This document shows, in pieces, positions 39,547 to 48,358 of a DNA stretch of 64,000 nucleotides (the stretch's first letter is position 1; the number at the start of each line of letters is the position of its first letter). The translations under genes and the position numbers were made by a program. The stretch lies in the NCBI RefSeq assembly GCF_009834025.1, contig NZ_CP047156.1:3928067-3992066 (forward strand), written 5' to 3'. Under the pieces are notes generated by a model, which saw only the letters and a list, made by a program, of their open reading frames with translations, was not told the DNA's origin and did no database searches. This stretch comes from Epidermidibacterium keratini (lineage in GTDB: Bacteria > Actinomycetota > Actinomycetes > Mycobacteriales > Antricoccaceae).

Positions 39547-40863
39547 TTAGCCGCGTCCGGCCTGGTAGTGCGCCTGGATCTGATCGCCGCTTAGCGTCTT
39601 GTGATAGATCGCCATGTCGTCGACGACACCGGCAAACGCGAGCTGACGCGGATCGTTCGGCCAGCCGTCCAGCTTGTCCCACCCGACCCGCCAGTAGCCG
39701 CTGTAGGTCTGGGCGCGACCTGCCGGTCCGGTCAGGGACGTGCCGTCGACCGTGAACCGCATCTCGCTGTCACTGCGGCTGGCCACCACGTAGTGCCACT
39801 TGCCGTCGTTGTACGCCGAGGCCGTCTGCAGCCAGTGCGGCGAGTAGGAGCCGTAGCCGAACTGCAGTCGCCCGTCCGCCAGCATGTACACCTCTCGGTC
39901 GTAAAAAAACGCATCTCCGGCTTGACCGTTGCTGCCGAAGCCGACGATTCGCCCACCGGGCGCGCCGGGGTTGGCCTTGAACCAGAACTCCATGGTGAAG
40001 ACCTGCGGCCCGGGATCGGGGTACATGGCGTTGAGGGTCATGTAGGTGCGATCCTTCGACAGGTCCAGTGCGGCGGTGCTGTCCGGTCGAAGATCAGACG
40101 CCTTCGTCGTGAGCCCGTAGTTCGTCGTCGTGGCCGGCGGGTTGGGTGCGGAGTTGACGGTGGGGTCTGCGGTCTCGGCTTCGTAGTAGGCGATCGGCCC
40201 GTCGCCGATCACGAGGTCGCGGTACGCCGGCGCGGCGGCGGTGAAGGATGCCGCACTGTCAGTGGTCGCGCTCAGTGCCGCGTGTGCATCGCGTGCCGAC
40301 GCCGGGGTGACGAGGCTCAGCGTCACTCCGAGGAGACTCGTCGAGGTAGCTAGCAACCGACCCCGGCGGCTACCGAGCTGGTGTCCCTGGGCGAGATAAA
40401 GCAGTCCGGCCAAGCCGGTGGCGACACCGCCAAGGGCGATGACGTTGCCGTCCTTGGCCCAGGTGATCGGCAGGCCGATCCACGGCACGCGCAGCACCCC
40501 CACACCCTGGACGGCGTCCGGGGCCACCGGCGAGCTGTCCTCGTTCGGGTTTGCATCACCCTTGAGGATGAGCGCCCCGGCATCGTCGGTGCGCACCATG
40601 CGGTGCAGTCGAAGCCGATCTGCTCGGTCGGGGTCGGTAACCAGTGCGACCTGGCCCGGGACGACCTTGTCCCCGGCGATCGGCCGGCTGACCACAAGGT
40701 CGCCGGTGGAGATCGCCGGTTCCATCGATCCCGTGACGACGGTCGTGACCGTCCAGCCCAGCGCCAGTGGGATTGTGGCCCACAGGGCGAGGCCAAGCAC
40801 GGTAAACAGAATCGCGCGAGCGATTGTCGTGGTGATCAGGCCGGGCCAGGTCGCTTTGGTCAC
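39547..40863 (-). CDS. SipW-type signal peptidase fused to LamG/concanavalin-like domain
   Basis: The 438-aa protein has an N-terminal S26B signal peptidase: a membrane span at about 13-39, the catalytic serine in TGSMEPAISTGDLVV (Ser46), and His87 in LRLHRMV in place of the lysine of classical SPase I. KGDANPNEDSSPV gives the third conserved box. Two more hydrophobic stretches follow (about 138-158 and 171-188), then PASARDAHAALSATTDS (188-203), then a LamG-like jellyroll (about 212-438, e.g. FTMEFWFKANPG, DGKWHYVVASRSDSEMRFTV, VVDDMAIYHKTLS). GTG at 40863 overlaps the stop of the TasA-like gene (GTGA), so they are coupled. The SATTD motif is shared with that neighbour, suggesting the peptidase processes both. 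Confidence 0.85.
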   Translation of the reverse strand: MTKATWPGLITTTIARAILFTVLGLALWATIPLALGWTVTTVVTGSMEPAISTGDLVVSRPIAGDKVVPGQVALVTDPDRADRLRLHRMVRTDDAGALILKGDANPNEDSSPVAPDAVQGVGVLRVPWIGLPITWAKDGNVIALGGVATGLAGLLYLAQGHQLGSRRGRLLATSTSLLGVTLSLVTPASARDAHAALSATTDSAASFTAAAPAYRDLVIGDGPIAYYEAETADPTVNSAPNPPATTTNYGLTTKASDLRPDSTAALDLSKDRTYMTLNAMYPDPGPQVFTMEFWFKANPGAPGGRIVGFGSNGQAGDAFFYDREVYMLADGRLQFGYGSYSPHWLQTASAYNDGKWHYVVASRSDSEMRFTVDGTSLTGPAGRAQTYSGYWRVGWDKLDGWPNDPRQLAFAGVVDDMAIYHKTLSGDQIQAHYQAGRG

Positions 40864-41432
40864 TTGTTCTGCGCTTCCCAGACGAAGTCGAGCGATGCGG
40901 TGCCACCCTGCGCGGTGTTCGGCGTCTCGGCGGCAAGCGTGTAGGTGATCGTGTAGGCGTTCGACTCGCCCGGCGTACCCGCGGTCCCCCAGGTGCCGAT
41001 GCCAGTCGCGAAGCTGCTGGCGCTGCCGGTCAGGCCCTGGGCGGTGCCGCTGTAGATCGTCTCGCCCTGCGCACCGCAGCTTGCCGACTTGGTGATGGTC
41101 AGGTTGAGGTGGGCATCGAGGCCGCCGGTCTGAGACGCGTTCGCGGTGTAGAGCTTCACGTCCGAGGGCAGCGTGCCGTCCGAGGTCACCGTGATGCACT
41201 TGCTGCCGGTGTCGCCGGGCTTCATGTTCGTCACCGCGAACATCGCCGAGCCGTTGTCGTCATCGCGCAGCGAGACGGTGCCGGTCGACCAGTTGTTGCT
41301 GGGGTTGTCGGTGGTCGCGCTGAAGGCCGAGTGCGAGGCCTGCGAGACGAGTACGCCGCTGATCACCAGGGCGACGGGGATGGTGCTCCACTTGGCGATA
41401 CGAGTGGCGCGGGACGAGGGGGTGGCGGCCAT
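40860..41432 (-). CDS. SipW-dependent TasA/camelysin-like secreted protein
   Basis: The 190-aa protein has a basic N-terminus, a hydrophobic span (IPVALVISGVLVSQA, about 18-32), then SHSAFSATTDN as the presumed processing region. A beta-rich extracellular domain of the TasA/CalY type follows, with two cysteines (SKCITV and SASCGAQ) that could form a disulfide. TasA-like proteins form biofilm fibres in Bacillus after SipW cleavage. ATG has GGAAGGA eight nt upstream, and a good promoter lies about 60 bp upstream. Its stop overlaps the signal peptidase fusion gene, its probable processing enzyme. Confidence 0.82.
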   Translation of the reverse strand: MAATPSSRATRIAKWSTIPVALVISGVLVSQASHSAFSATTDNPSNNWSTGTVSLRDDDNGSAMFAVTNMKPGDTGSKCITVTSDGTLPSDVKLYTANASQTGGLDAHLNLTITKSASCGAQGETIYSGTAQGLTGSASSFATGIGTWGTAGTPGESNAYTITYTLAAETPNTAQGGTASLDFVWEAQNK

Positions 41433-41487
41433 TGAGGGGTCCTTCCGTAGGTGATGTCGAGGAGGTGGTAGTGGTTCGACATGAACT

Positions 41488-41534
41488 ACTTTAGAACCTG
41501 ATTACTCCGATCTCAAGTTACTTCTACTAGAAGT
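41488..41534 (-). promoter_or_regulatory. Promoter and palindromic operator of the SipW module
   Basis: On the minus strand a -35 TTGAGA (41511-41516) and -10 TAAAGT (41488-41493) are separated by exactly 17 bp. A perfect dyad ACTTCTACTAGAAGT (41520-41534) abuts the -35. The region 41480-41570 is markedly AT-rich for this genome. The neighbouring MarR protein is the obvious candidate ligand (inference). Confidence 0.6.
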
Positions 41535-41618
41535 GGTCACGTTCACAATCTACTAAACCTGGAGATACTTTGGATCGAGCCGTCCGCCTGGATCACCGCC
41601 GGCGTACGCGCATACGAC

Positions 41619-41649
41619 GACGCCCCGGCCGTTTACCGGCCGGGGCGTC
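41619..41649 (-). terminator. Hairpin after the marR gene
   Basis: Perfect 13-bp arms GACGCCCCGGCCG and CGGCCGGGGCGTC with a 5-nt loop lie 28 bp past the marR stop. There is no T-run. It separates marR from the SipW-module promoter. Confidence 0.65.
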
Positions 41650-41676
41650 ACCACGGGTCGAGACGGGTCGCGGGGC

Positions 41677-42177
41677 TCAGACGGCCGGGCGAACCTCCAG
41701 CAGCTGAAGGGCCAGCCGGTCGACGAAGCCACCGAATACGCCGGTGACCGTGGCGCGGTCATCGCCAAGTGCAGCCTCGATGGCGCCGGCGTACCGCTGA
41801 CGCACTTGCGCCATCGCCTGCTCACCGCGCGCCGTCAAGGTCAGCAGCACGCTGCGCCGGTCGCTGGGATTGGGCTCGCGCGTAATAAGTCCGGCTGCGA
41901 CCAGCCGGTCAATAAGCGCGGTGGCCGAGCCCGTCGCGATCGACAGGCTGCTCGCAAGCGCCTTCGGCGTGGTGAAGCCCTCGTTCTCGATGTAGGCCAC
42001 CGCGCTGAGCTCGGGTAGCCCGATCTCCAGCTCCTTGGCCAACGCAGAGCGCAGCTGCTCATTTGCCAGGCTGAGCCGGCTGAGCCGATCGACGAGCTCG
42101 GAGAGCTCGCTTGAAATCCCGGTCCGCGATCCCGCCGTCGCGGGCCCCCTCGCGTCCGTAGTAGCAGTCTTATCCAT
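41677..42177 (-). CDS. MarR family transcriptional regulator
   Basis: The 166-aa winged-helix regulator has a dimerisation helix (about 25-50), an HTH at about 60-95 (PKALASSLSIATGSATALIDRL) and the wing ITREPNPSDRRSVLLTLT. ATG at 42177 is chosen because TATTAT lies exactly 7 nt upstream with no ribosome site (leaderless). It precedes the TasA-like/SipW-LamG pair on the same strand, and ACTTCT dyads occur near both promoters, so it may control that module and itself. Ligand unknown. Confidence 0.9.
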   Translation of the reverse strand: MDKTATTDARGPATAGSRTGISSELSELVDRLSRLSLANEQLRSALAKELEIGLPELSAVAYIENEGFTTPKALASSLSIATGSATALIDRLVAAGLITREPNPSDRRSVLLTLTARGEQAMAQVRQRYAGAIEAALGDDRATVTGVFGGFVDRLALQLLEVRPAV

Positions 42178-42246
42178 GACTGTCATAATACCCGACCCTT
42201 ATTTCCCTTCCTTAGTATCCTGTATCTGACTTATCTCATGTTTCGA

Positions 42247-42260
42247 ACTTCTTGAAAAGT
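42247..42260. promoter_or_regulatory. ACTTCT-type dyad upstream of marR
   Basis: ACTTCTTGAAAAGT is an imperfect dyad sharing the ACTTCT half-site with the 15-bp palindrome at 41520-41534. It lies about 60 bp upstream of the marR -10, in the marR-otsA spacer. Confidence 0.35.
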
Positions 42261-42410
42261 AGTCCGTGACACAAATCGCACGGCGAGCCGCGCCACGCAC
42301 TCCGGCAATCGCTCGCGCTGGAGAATCCGCAGCGGCCGGCCGCACGCCGCACACTCACGACCCCGGATGAGCGAGCATTGATCCGGACCCGGGCGGGTAG
42401 GGTCAGAGCC

Positions 42411-43844
42411 GTGAGCAGCAAGAGCGATTTCGTGGTGGTCGCCAACCGCTTGCCCGTTGACCGGGTCGTCGACGCCGATGGCTCCGGGTCCTGGCGGCGC
42501 AGCCCCGGTGGCCTGGTGACCGCCGTCGAGCCGCTCATGCGTAAGCGCGACGGTGCCTGGATCGGGTGGGCCGGCGACGCGACCCCCGAAGGCGACGGCC
42601 CGCTACCGCCGTTCGAGAACGATGGCCTCTCGCTGTATCCCATCGCGCTCACAGAGAACGAGATCGCCTGGTATTACGAGGGATTCTCCAACACCTCGCT
42701 CTGGCCGCTCTACCACGACGCGATAGTTCCGGCCGAGTACCACCGCGAATGGTGGACGAAGTACGTCGCGGTAAACCAGCGGTTCGCCGACGCGGCCGCC
42801 GAGATCGCCGATACCGATGCCTTCGTCTGGGTGCACGACTACCAGCTGCAGCTCGTGCCGAAGATGCTGCGCGAGCTGCGGCCAGATGTGCGCATCGGCT
42901 ACTTCCTGCACATCCCGTTTCCCCCGACCGAGCTCTTTACCCAGATCCCGTGGCGCCGGCAGATCGTCGAGGGCCTGCTCGGCGCCGACCTGGTCGGCTT
43001 CCAGACCCCCGGCGCGGCCGCCAACTTTCTGCGCCTGACCCGAGATCTGCTCCAGCTCAAGCCGGCACGACAGAGCGTCGAGGTCGATGGCCGGACGGTG
43101 CGGGTGCGCGCCTTCCCGATCTCGATCGACGCAGAGGCCTTCACCGACCTCGTCAACTCCCCCGATGTGATCGCCCGCGCGGAGCAGATCCGCCACGACC
43201 TCGGCAACCCGCGGCGGATGATGCTCGGGATCGATCGGCTGGACTACACCAAGGGCATCGACAAGCGCCTCGAGGCGTTTGAGGAGCTCCTCGACGATGG
43301 CAAGATCAGCTCCGAGGACGTCGTGATGGTTCAGGTGGCCACGCCAAGTCGAGAGCGCGTCGAGCAGTACCGCATGTTGCGCGAGCAGATCGAGCGCACC
43401 GTGGGTCGGATCAACGGCACTTACGGCAGCGTCGGCAACCCGGCGGTGAACTACATCCATCGCTCGCTGCCGCGTGAGGAGCTTGTTGCGCTCTATCTCG
43501 CGGCCGACATCATGGTGGTCACGCCATACCGCGACGGCATGAACCTCGTCGCCAAGGAGTACGTCGCCTGCCGACAGGACGGAACGGGCGCACTCGTGCT
43601 GTCGGAGTTCGCGGGCGCATCGTTGGAGCTCAAGCAGGCGTTCTTGGTCAACCCCTATGACATCGAGGGCCTGAAGGCCAAGTACCTGGAGGTGCTCAAC
43701 GCCGATGAGGCCGACCTCAAAAAGCGCATGCGCGCCATGCGTCGCTACCTACAGCGCCACGACGTGATGCACTGGGCGCAGACCTTCGTCGATGACATGG
43801 ACGCCGCCCGCGAACGCGACGGGCGCGGCTCCGCGCGTCCATGA
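42411..43844 (+). CDS. otsA: Trehalose-6-phosphate synthase
   Basis: This GT20 glycosyltransferase joins a nucleotide-activated glucose to glucose-6-P. The 477-aa product has [11 protein letters not shown] at the N-terminus, [23 protein letters not shown], the phosphate-binding RLDYTKGI, and [18 protein letters not shown] at 42411 has TAGGGT 7 nt upstream (leaderless), and the upstream in-frame ATG adds only non-conserved residues. otsB overlaps its stop by ATGA, so the two form a coupled trehalose operon giving osmotic and desiccation protection. Confidence 0.96.
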   Translation: MSSKSDFVVVANRLPVDRVVDADGSGSWRRSPGGLVTAVEPLMRKRDGAWIGWAGDATPEGDGPLPPFENDGLSLYPIALTENEIAWYYEGFSNTSLWPLYHDAIVPAEYHREWWTKYVAVNQRFADAAAEIADTDAFVWVHDYQLQLVPKMLRELRPDVRIGYFLHIPFPPTELFTQIPWRRQIVEGLLGADLVGFQTPGAAANFLRLTRDLLQLKPARQSVEVDGRTVRVRAFPISIDAEAFTDLVNSPDVIARAEQIRHDLGNPRRMMLGIDRLDYTKGIDKRLEAFEELLDDGKISSEDVVMVQVATPSRERVEQYRMLREQIERTVGRINGTYGSVGNPAVNYIHRSLPREELVALYLAADIMVVTPYRDGMNLVAKEYVACRQDGTGALVLSEFAGASLELKQAFLVNPYDIEGLKAKYLEVLNADEADLKKRMRAMRRYLQRHDVMHWAQTFVDDMDAARERDGRGSARP

Positions 43845-44617
43845 CACGCCCACTTCCGGGCCCGCTCTCGGCCGAGGTCGACCGAGTCGCACGGGCCGAA
43901 CGTCTGCTGGTGGCCAGCGACTTCGACGGCACGATGTCTGCGATCGTCGACGACCCGGCGGCGGCGCGCACCCTGCCGGAAACGGATGCCGCGATTCGCG
44001 CGCTCGCCGAGTTGCCACAGACCGTGGTCGCCGTCGTATCCGGTCGCTCCTTGGCGATGCTGCACCAGCTCACCGGGCTGCCACCAGCGGTGCATCTCGT
44101 GGGCAGCCACGGGATGGAGTTTGACGAGTCGTTCGCCGCGGGACTCGACGAAGCGGATCGGGATCGGCTCGAGCTGCTCGACCGACAGGCCACCGCGCTC
44201 GCCGCGCGTTTCGCGGGACTGCAGGTGGAACGCAAACCAGCCAGCATCGCGATGCACTACCGGCACGTTGCCCCCGAGCAACGTGCCGCCGCGGTCGAGG
44301 CGATCGCCACCGGACCGCAGCTCGTCGACGGAGCACACGTCACGACGGGCAAGGAGGTCGTCGAGGTCGCCGCCGTGCAGACCAGCAAGGGGTATGCGCT
44401 CGATCGGCTACGAGCACGCGAGCACGTCGACGTCGTTATGTTCGTCGGAGACGACGTCACCGACGAACACGCCTTCGCCGTACTGCGTGAGGGCGACCTC
44501 GGGGTCAAGGTCGGGTCGGGACCCACTGCCGCGACCCAGCGAGTAGCTGGCGTCGCCGACGTCGCCGTGCTGTTCGAGACACTCGTCCAGCTGCGGCGCG
44601 ACTACCTCTCAAGCTGA
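43841..44617 (+). CDS. otsB: Trehalose-6-phosphate phosphatase
   Basis: This HAD-superfamily phosphatase releases trehalose from trehalose-6-P. The 258-aa product has motif I DFDGT (about 27-31), motif II VVSGR, GSHGME, the cap domain (about 95-165), [10 protein letters not shown] with the motif III lysine, and motif IV GDDVTDE. It is coupled to otsA. Confidence 0.95.
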   Translation: MTRPLPGPLSAEVDRVARAERLLVASDFDGTMSAIVDDPAAARTLPETDAAIRALAELPQTVVAVVSGRSLAMLHQLTGLPPAVHLVGSHGMEFDESFAAGLDEADRDRLELLDRQATALAARFAGLQVERKPASIAMHYRHVAPEQRAAAVEAIATGPQLVDGAHVTTGKEVVEVAAVQTSKGYALDRLRAREHVDVVMFVGDDVTDEHAFAVLREGDLGVKVGSGPTAATQRVAGVADVAVLFETLVQLRRDYLSS

Positions 44618-44635
44618 GTCGCCTGCGCGTCACAC

Positions 44636-45565
44636 CTATGGGCGACGCTTAGCAGCCACTGCGAGCGCCGCAGCGACAGCTGCCACCGACTGCCGGGACG
44701 CACTGCTCTTGCGCGCCACCAGCTGCAGCCGGCGCCGCAACGCAGGGCGGCGCAGCGGCAGACGGACGACGTCGTGCCCGTAGTCGGCGACCGCAAGCTC
44801 GGGCAGTACGGCGATGCCGTGGCCCAGCTCCACAGCGCGAGTCAGCAGGAACATGTCGTCGGTCTCCCACACCACCCGCGGCTCGAAGCCCTGGGCACGG
44901 CACGCCGTGCGCACCGCGCGGCCACACGCGGCGTCGTCCGGCGGCATGATCCACGCCTGATCGGCAAGCCGGGCCAAGGACGTCGGACCGTCGTCGTCGG
45001 CATCGGAGCGCGCCAGGACGGCAACCAGCGGATCGTCGCAGAGCGGCGTACTGACCAGCTCGTCGGGGATCGCCAGCGGCACGTGGTCGTATTCGTCGAT
45101 GATCGCGAGGTCAACACGCCCAGTCTCGAGCAGACCCAGGCTTTCCGATGGCTCGCAGCTTTGCACGGAGACCTCGACGAGCGTCCGGGAGTCCGCGAGC
45201 TCACGCAGCGCAGGCGAGACCAGCCCGGCGCACGCACTCGCCACAGCAGCGACCCGCACCTTGCCAGAGACCCCGCCCCCGGCGAGGTCTAGCTTCGCGC
45301 GCGCCTCTTCGAGGATCGCCGAGATCATCCGGGCCCGCTCCGCGAGCATCTCGCCGGCCCCGGTCAGCCGCACCCCGCGCGACATTCGCTCGACCAGCGG
45401 TACGCCGGCCTCACGCTCCAGCGCCGATATCTGCTGCGAGACGGCAGACGCACTGATGCCAGCCTCGCGCGCGGCCGCGGCAATGGATCCGCTCAGCCCG
45501 ACCTTGCGCAGCAGCTGAAGGCGCTCGACGTTCAGCTCGGCCACATCCGTCGTCGGCTCACTCAC
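44636..45565 (-). CDS. LysR family regulator of the lysine-degradation genes
   Basis: The 309-aa LysR-type regulator has an N-terminal HTH (about 12-60, GSIAAAAREAGISASAVSQQISALE) and a periplasmic-binding-protein-like effector domain. GTG at 45565 is selected because the HTH then begins at the usual position. It is divergent from the lysine 6-dehydrogenase gene, and the 123-bp spacer carries an inverted pair of ACGATAACG sites. Control by lysine or a catabolite is inferred. Confidence 0.9.
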   Translation of the reverse strand: MSEPTTDVAELNVERLQLLRKVGLSGSIAAAAREAGISASAVSQQISALEREAGVPLVERMSRGVRLTGAGEMLAERARMISAILEEARAKLDLAGGGVSGKVRVAAVASACAGLVSPALRELADSRTLVEVSVQSCEPSESLGLLETGRVDLAIIDEYDHVPLAIPDELVSTPLCDDPLVAVLARSDADDDGPTSLARLADQAWIMPPDDAACGRAVRTACRAQGFEPRVVWETDDMFLLTRAVELGHGIAVLPELAVADYGHDVVRLPLRRPALRRRLQLVARKSSASRQSVAAVAAALAVAAKRRP

Positions 45566-45601
45566 TGCATCCCGCTTTCCCCGAAACCACCTCGCTCCTT
45601 C

Positions 45602-45657
45602 ACGATAACGCAGCCGTGGACCCATCGCTTTTTCTTATGTCTGCGGTCCGTTATCGT
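45602..45657. promoter_or_regulatory. Divergent operator/promoter of the lysine catabolic genes
   Basis: ACGATAACG (45602-45610) and its exact complement CGTTATCGT (45649-45657) face each other 38 bp apart. Each contains TATCGT, a possible -10 for the gene it faces. LysR-family binding here is an inference. Confidence 0.5.
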
Positions 45658-45688
45658 TAGCCGCGACAATACTTCGGGAGGAGCTGGG

Positions 45689-46789
45689 TTGATCTCTACG
45701 GTGCACATCATCGGCCTTGGCAAGGTGGGCGAGCTAGTCGCACGCCTGGCCAGCGACGCGGGCTTCGAGGTACGCGGCTTCGACGGCCAGGACCGCACCG
45801 CGCTGGGGCTCCCCTTCCCCACCGGCATCGTCGATGCCGAGGACCCAGCGAGCATCGGCGCGGCGCTGACCGGCGCCGACGCGGTCATCTCCTGCCTGCC
45901 GTTTCATCTGAACCTGGCGATCGCCGAGGTCGCGCACGAGAGGCAGGTCCACTACTTCGACCTGACCGAGGACGTGCCGACCACCGCCCGCGTGCGCCAG
46001 ATGGCCAAGAGCGGGACCGACGTCGTACTCGCCCCACAGTGCGGGCTGGCGCCCGGGTTGATCGGCATCATCGGCGCGTCGCTGACCGCCCAGTTCGCTC
46101 GGGTCCGCAGCATCGAGCTCAAGGTGGGCGCGCTGCCGCAGAACCCCGTCGGGCTGCTCGGCTACGCCTTCAACTGGTCCTCCGAAGGCGTCGTCAACGA
46201 GTACCTCAACGACTGCGAGGTCGTGCGGTCCGGCGTACGCCAGCTCGTTCCCGCGATGACCGAGCTCGAGCGGGTCGTCATCGGCGGCAACGAGTTCGAG
46301 GCCGCGCTGACCTCCGGCGGTCTCGGCACGATGTGCGAGACCTACGAGGGCGACGTCCAGCGGCTGGACTACAAGACGTTGCGCTACCCAGGGCATTTCG
46401 AGCAGATGCGGTTCTTCTTCGACGAGCTCGGGCTGCGCGAGCGTCGCGAGCTCGCGGGACAGATTCTTGTGGACGCCAAGCCGCCGGTCGACTCCGACGT
46501 GGTCTACCTGCACGCGGCGGTCGGCGGCGTACTGCGCGACGACGCACCGGACGCACCCGGGCAACCCTTCCGCAAGGAGTACGTGCGCGCCTACTACCCG
46601 CAGGAGATCGATGGCCGCACCTGGCGCGCGATCAGCTGGACCACCGCCGCGTCCGCGGTCGCCGTCGTAGAGATGGTCCGCGCCGGCACCCTGCCCCGAA
46701 GCGGGTTCATCCCTCAGGAGTCCATCTGCTTCGAGCAGTTCCTCGCGACCACCAACGGTGCCCGGTTTGCCGGGCTCAAGACCCCTTAG
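45689..46789 (+). CDS. L-lysine 6-dehydrogenase (saccharopine dehydrogenase-like)
   Basis: This enzyme oxidatively deaminates the epsilon-amino group of lysine to give aminoadipate semialdehyde/piperideine-6-carboxylate. The 366-aa product has a Rossmann start HIIGLGKVGELVA. It matches lysine 6-dehydrogenase along its length, for example APQCGLAPGL, ALTSGGLGTM, LDYKTLRYPGHFEQMRF and YLHAAVGG. TTG at 45689 has AGGAG five to six nt upstream. It is followed 12 bp later by an ALDH7-type dehydrogenase that would use its product. A saccharopine-pathway enzyme is the alternative reading. Confidence 0.82.
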   Translation: MISTVHIIGLGKVGELVARLASDAGFEVRGFDGQDRTALGLPFPTGIVDAEDPASIGAALTGADAVISCLPFHLNLAIAEVAHERQVHYFDLTEDVPTTARVRQMAKSGTDVVLAPQCGLAPGLIGIIGASLTAQFARVRSIELKVGALPQNPVGLLGYAFNWSSEGVVNEYLNDCEVVRSGVRQLVPAMTELERVVIGGNEFEAALTSGGLGTMCETYEGDVQRLDYKTLRYPGHFEQMRFFFDELGLRERRELAGQILVDAKPPVDSDVVYLHAAVGGVLRDDAPDAPGQPFRKEYVRAYYPQEIDGRTWRAISWTTAASAVAVVEMVRAGTLPRSGFIPQESICFEQFLATTNGARFAGLKTP

Positions 46790-46801
46790 TTCGGAGAAGC
46801 G

Positions 46802-48319
46802 ATGACCACCGTCACCACCAACCTGACCGCACGTGCCGCAGAGCTGCTCGCCGCGATGGGCGCCGAGGTGCCCGAAGGCGGCGACCTGACGGCCATCTCG
46901 CCGATCACCGGCGAACCGCTGGCGCGTCTTGCCGCCGACGACGCGGCGAGCGTCGAGGCGAAGATCACCGCCGCGCACGAGGCGTTTGCCACGTGGCGTA
47001 CGACGCCGGCACCGGTGCGCGGCGCGATGGTCTACGAGCTCGGGCAGCTGCTGCGCCAGCACAAGGCGGCGCTGGGTGAACTCGTGTCGATCGAAGCCGG
47101 CAAGATCCGTTCCGAAGGCCTGGGCGAGGTGCAGGAGATGATCGACATCTGCGACTTGGCCGTGGGTCAGTCGCGCCAGCTCTTCGGACTCACGATCGCC
47201 TCAGAACGGCCCGGGCACCGGATGATGGAGCAGTGGCACCCGCTGGGCGTTGTCGGCGTCATCTCGGCGTTCAACTTTCCCGTCGCGGTCTGGTCGTGGA
47301 ACGCGGCCCTGGCGCTGATCTGCGGTGACCCCGTCGTATGGAAACCGTCCGAGAACGCCAATCTCACGGCGATCGCGACCCACGCGCTCGCTCGTCAGGC
47401 CGCCGAGGCGGCCGGTGCGCCGGTCGAGGTCGTGCAGCTGATCCTGGGCGGTCGTGAGGTCGGCGAGCAGCTCGTCCGCGACGAGCGAGTCGCCCTGGTC
47501 AGCGCGACCGGTTCGAGCCGCATGGGCCACGAGGTCGCCCCGGTTGTCGCGGCCCGCTTCGGCCGGTGTCTGCTCGAGCTCGGCGGCAACAACGCCGCCA
47601 TCGTCGCGCCGAGCGCGGACCTGGAGCTCGCCGTTCGCGGCATCGTCTTCTCAGCCGCAGGCACCGCTGGCCAGCGGTGTACGACGCTGCGCCGGGTCAT
47701 CGTGCACGAGGACATCGCCGACGAGCTCATCGAGCGGCTGCGCGCGGCGTACTCGACGCTGCCCATCGGATCCCCACTGGAGGAGTCGACGCTGGTCGGC
47801 CCGCTCATCGACCAGCGGGCCTATGAGGGGTACGCCGCGGCGTTGAAGTCTGCGGTCTCGGCCGGCGGCACGATCCACGCCGGCGGCAGTCGCGTGGCTG
47901 CCGACGAGCACCCGGACGCCTACTACGTCGAGCCCGCGGTCGTCGAGCTGCCCGAGCAGGTCGAGCTGATGCACACCGAGACGTTCGCGCCGCTGTTGTA
48001 CGTCGTGCGCTACCGCGACTTCGACGACGCGATTGCGATGAACAACGCCGTACCCCAGGGTCTGTCGTCGTCCTGCTTCACCCTCGACGTGCGCGAGGCG
48101 GAGCTCTTCACCAGTGCTGCGGGTTCGGACTGCGGCATCGCCAATGTCAACATCGGCCCGTCCGGTGCCGAGATCGGCGGCGCGTTTGGCGGCGAGAAGG
48201 AGACCGGCGGCGGACGCGAGTCGGGCTCGGATGCGTGGCGGGCCTATATGCGCCGCTCGACGAGCACGGTCAACTACAGCACCGAGCTCCCCCTGGCCCA
48301 AGGCGTCACCTTCGGCTAA
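46802..48319 (+). CDS. ALDH7-type dehydrogenase (aminoadipate semialdehyde / piperideine-6-carboxylate)
   Basis: This NAD(P)-dependent aldehyde dehydrogenase has 505 residues. Motifs: ISAFNFPVAVWSWN, VVWKPSEN, the catalytic glutamate in LLELGGNNA, the catalytic cysteine in GTAGQRCTTLRR, and the subfamily-typical GGAFGGEKETGGGRESGSDAWR. These fit ALDH7/AmaB enzymes that turn aminoadipate semialdehyde into 2-aminoadipate. It is co-directional with the lysine dehydrogenase gene, giving a two-step lysine-to-aminoadipate route. Confidence 0.92.
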   Translation: MTTVTTNLTARAAELLAAMGAEVPEGGDLTAISPITGEPLARLAADDAASVEAKITAAHEAFATWRTTPAPVRGAMVYELGQLLRQHKAALGELVSIEAGKIRSEGLGEVQEMIDICDLAVGQSRQLFGLTIASERPGHRMMEQWHPLGVVGVISAFNFPVAVWSWNAALALICGDPVVWKPSENANLTAIATHALARQAAEAAGAPVEVVQLILGGREVGEQLVRDERVALVSATGSSRMGHEVAPVVAARFGRCLLELGGNNAAIVAPSADLELAVRGIVFSAAGTAGQRCTTLRRVIVHEDIADELIERLRAAYSTLPIGSPLEESTLVGPLIDQRAYEGYAAALKSAVSAGGTIHAGGSRVAADEHPDAYYVEPAVVELPEQVELMHTETFAPLLYVVRYRDFDDAIAMNNAVPQGLSSSCFTLDVREAELFTSAAGSDCGIANVNIGPSGAEIGGAFGGEKETGGGRESGSDAWRAYMRRSTSTVNYSTELPLAQGVTFG

Positions 48320-48358
48320 AACGTCACTGTCGGCTCATCGCGCGGATAGTCTGGAGCC

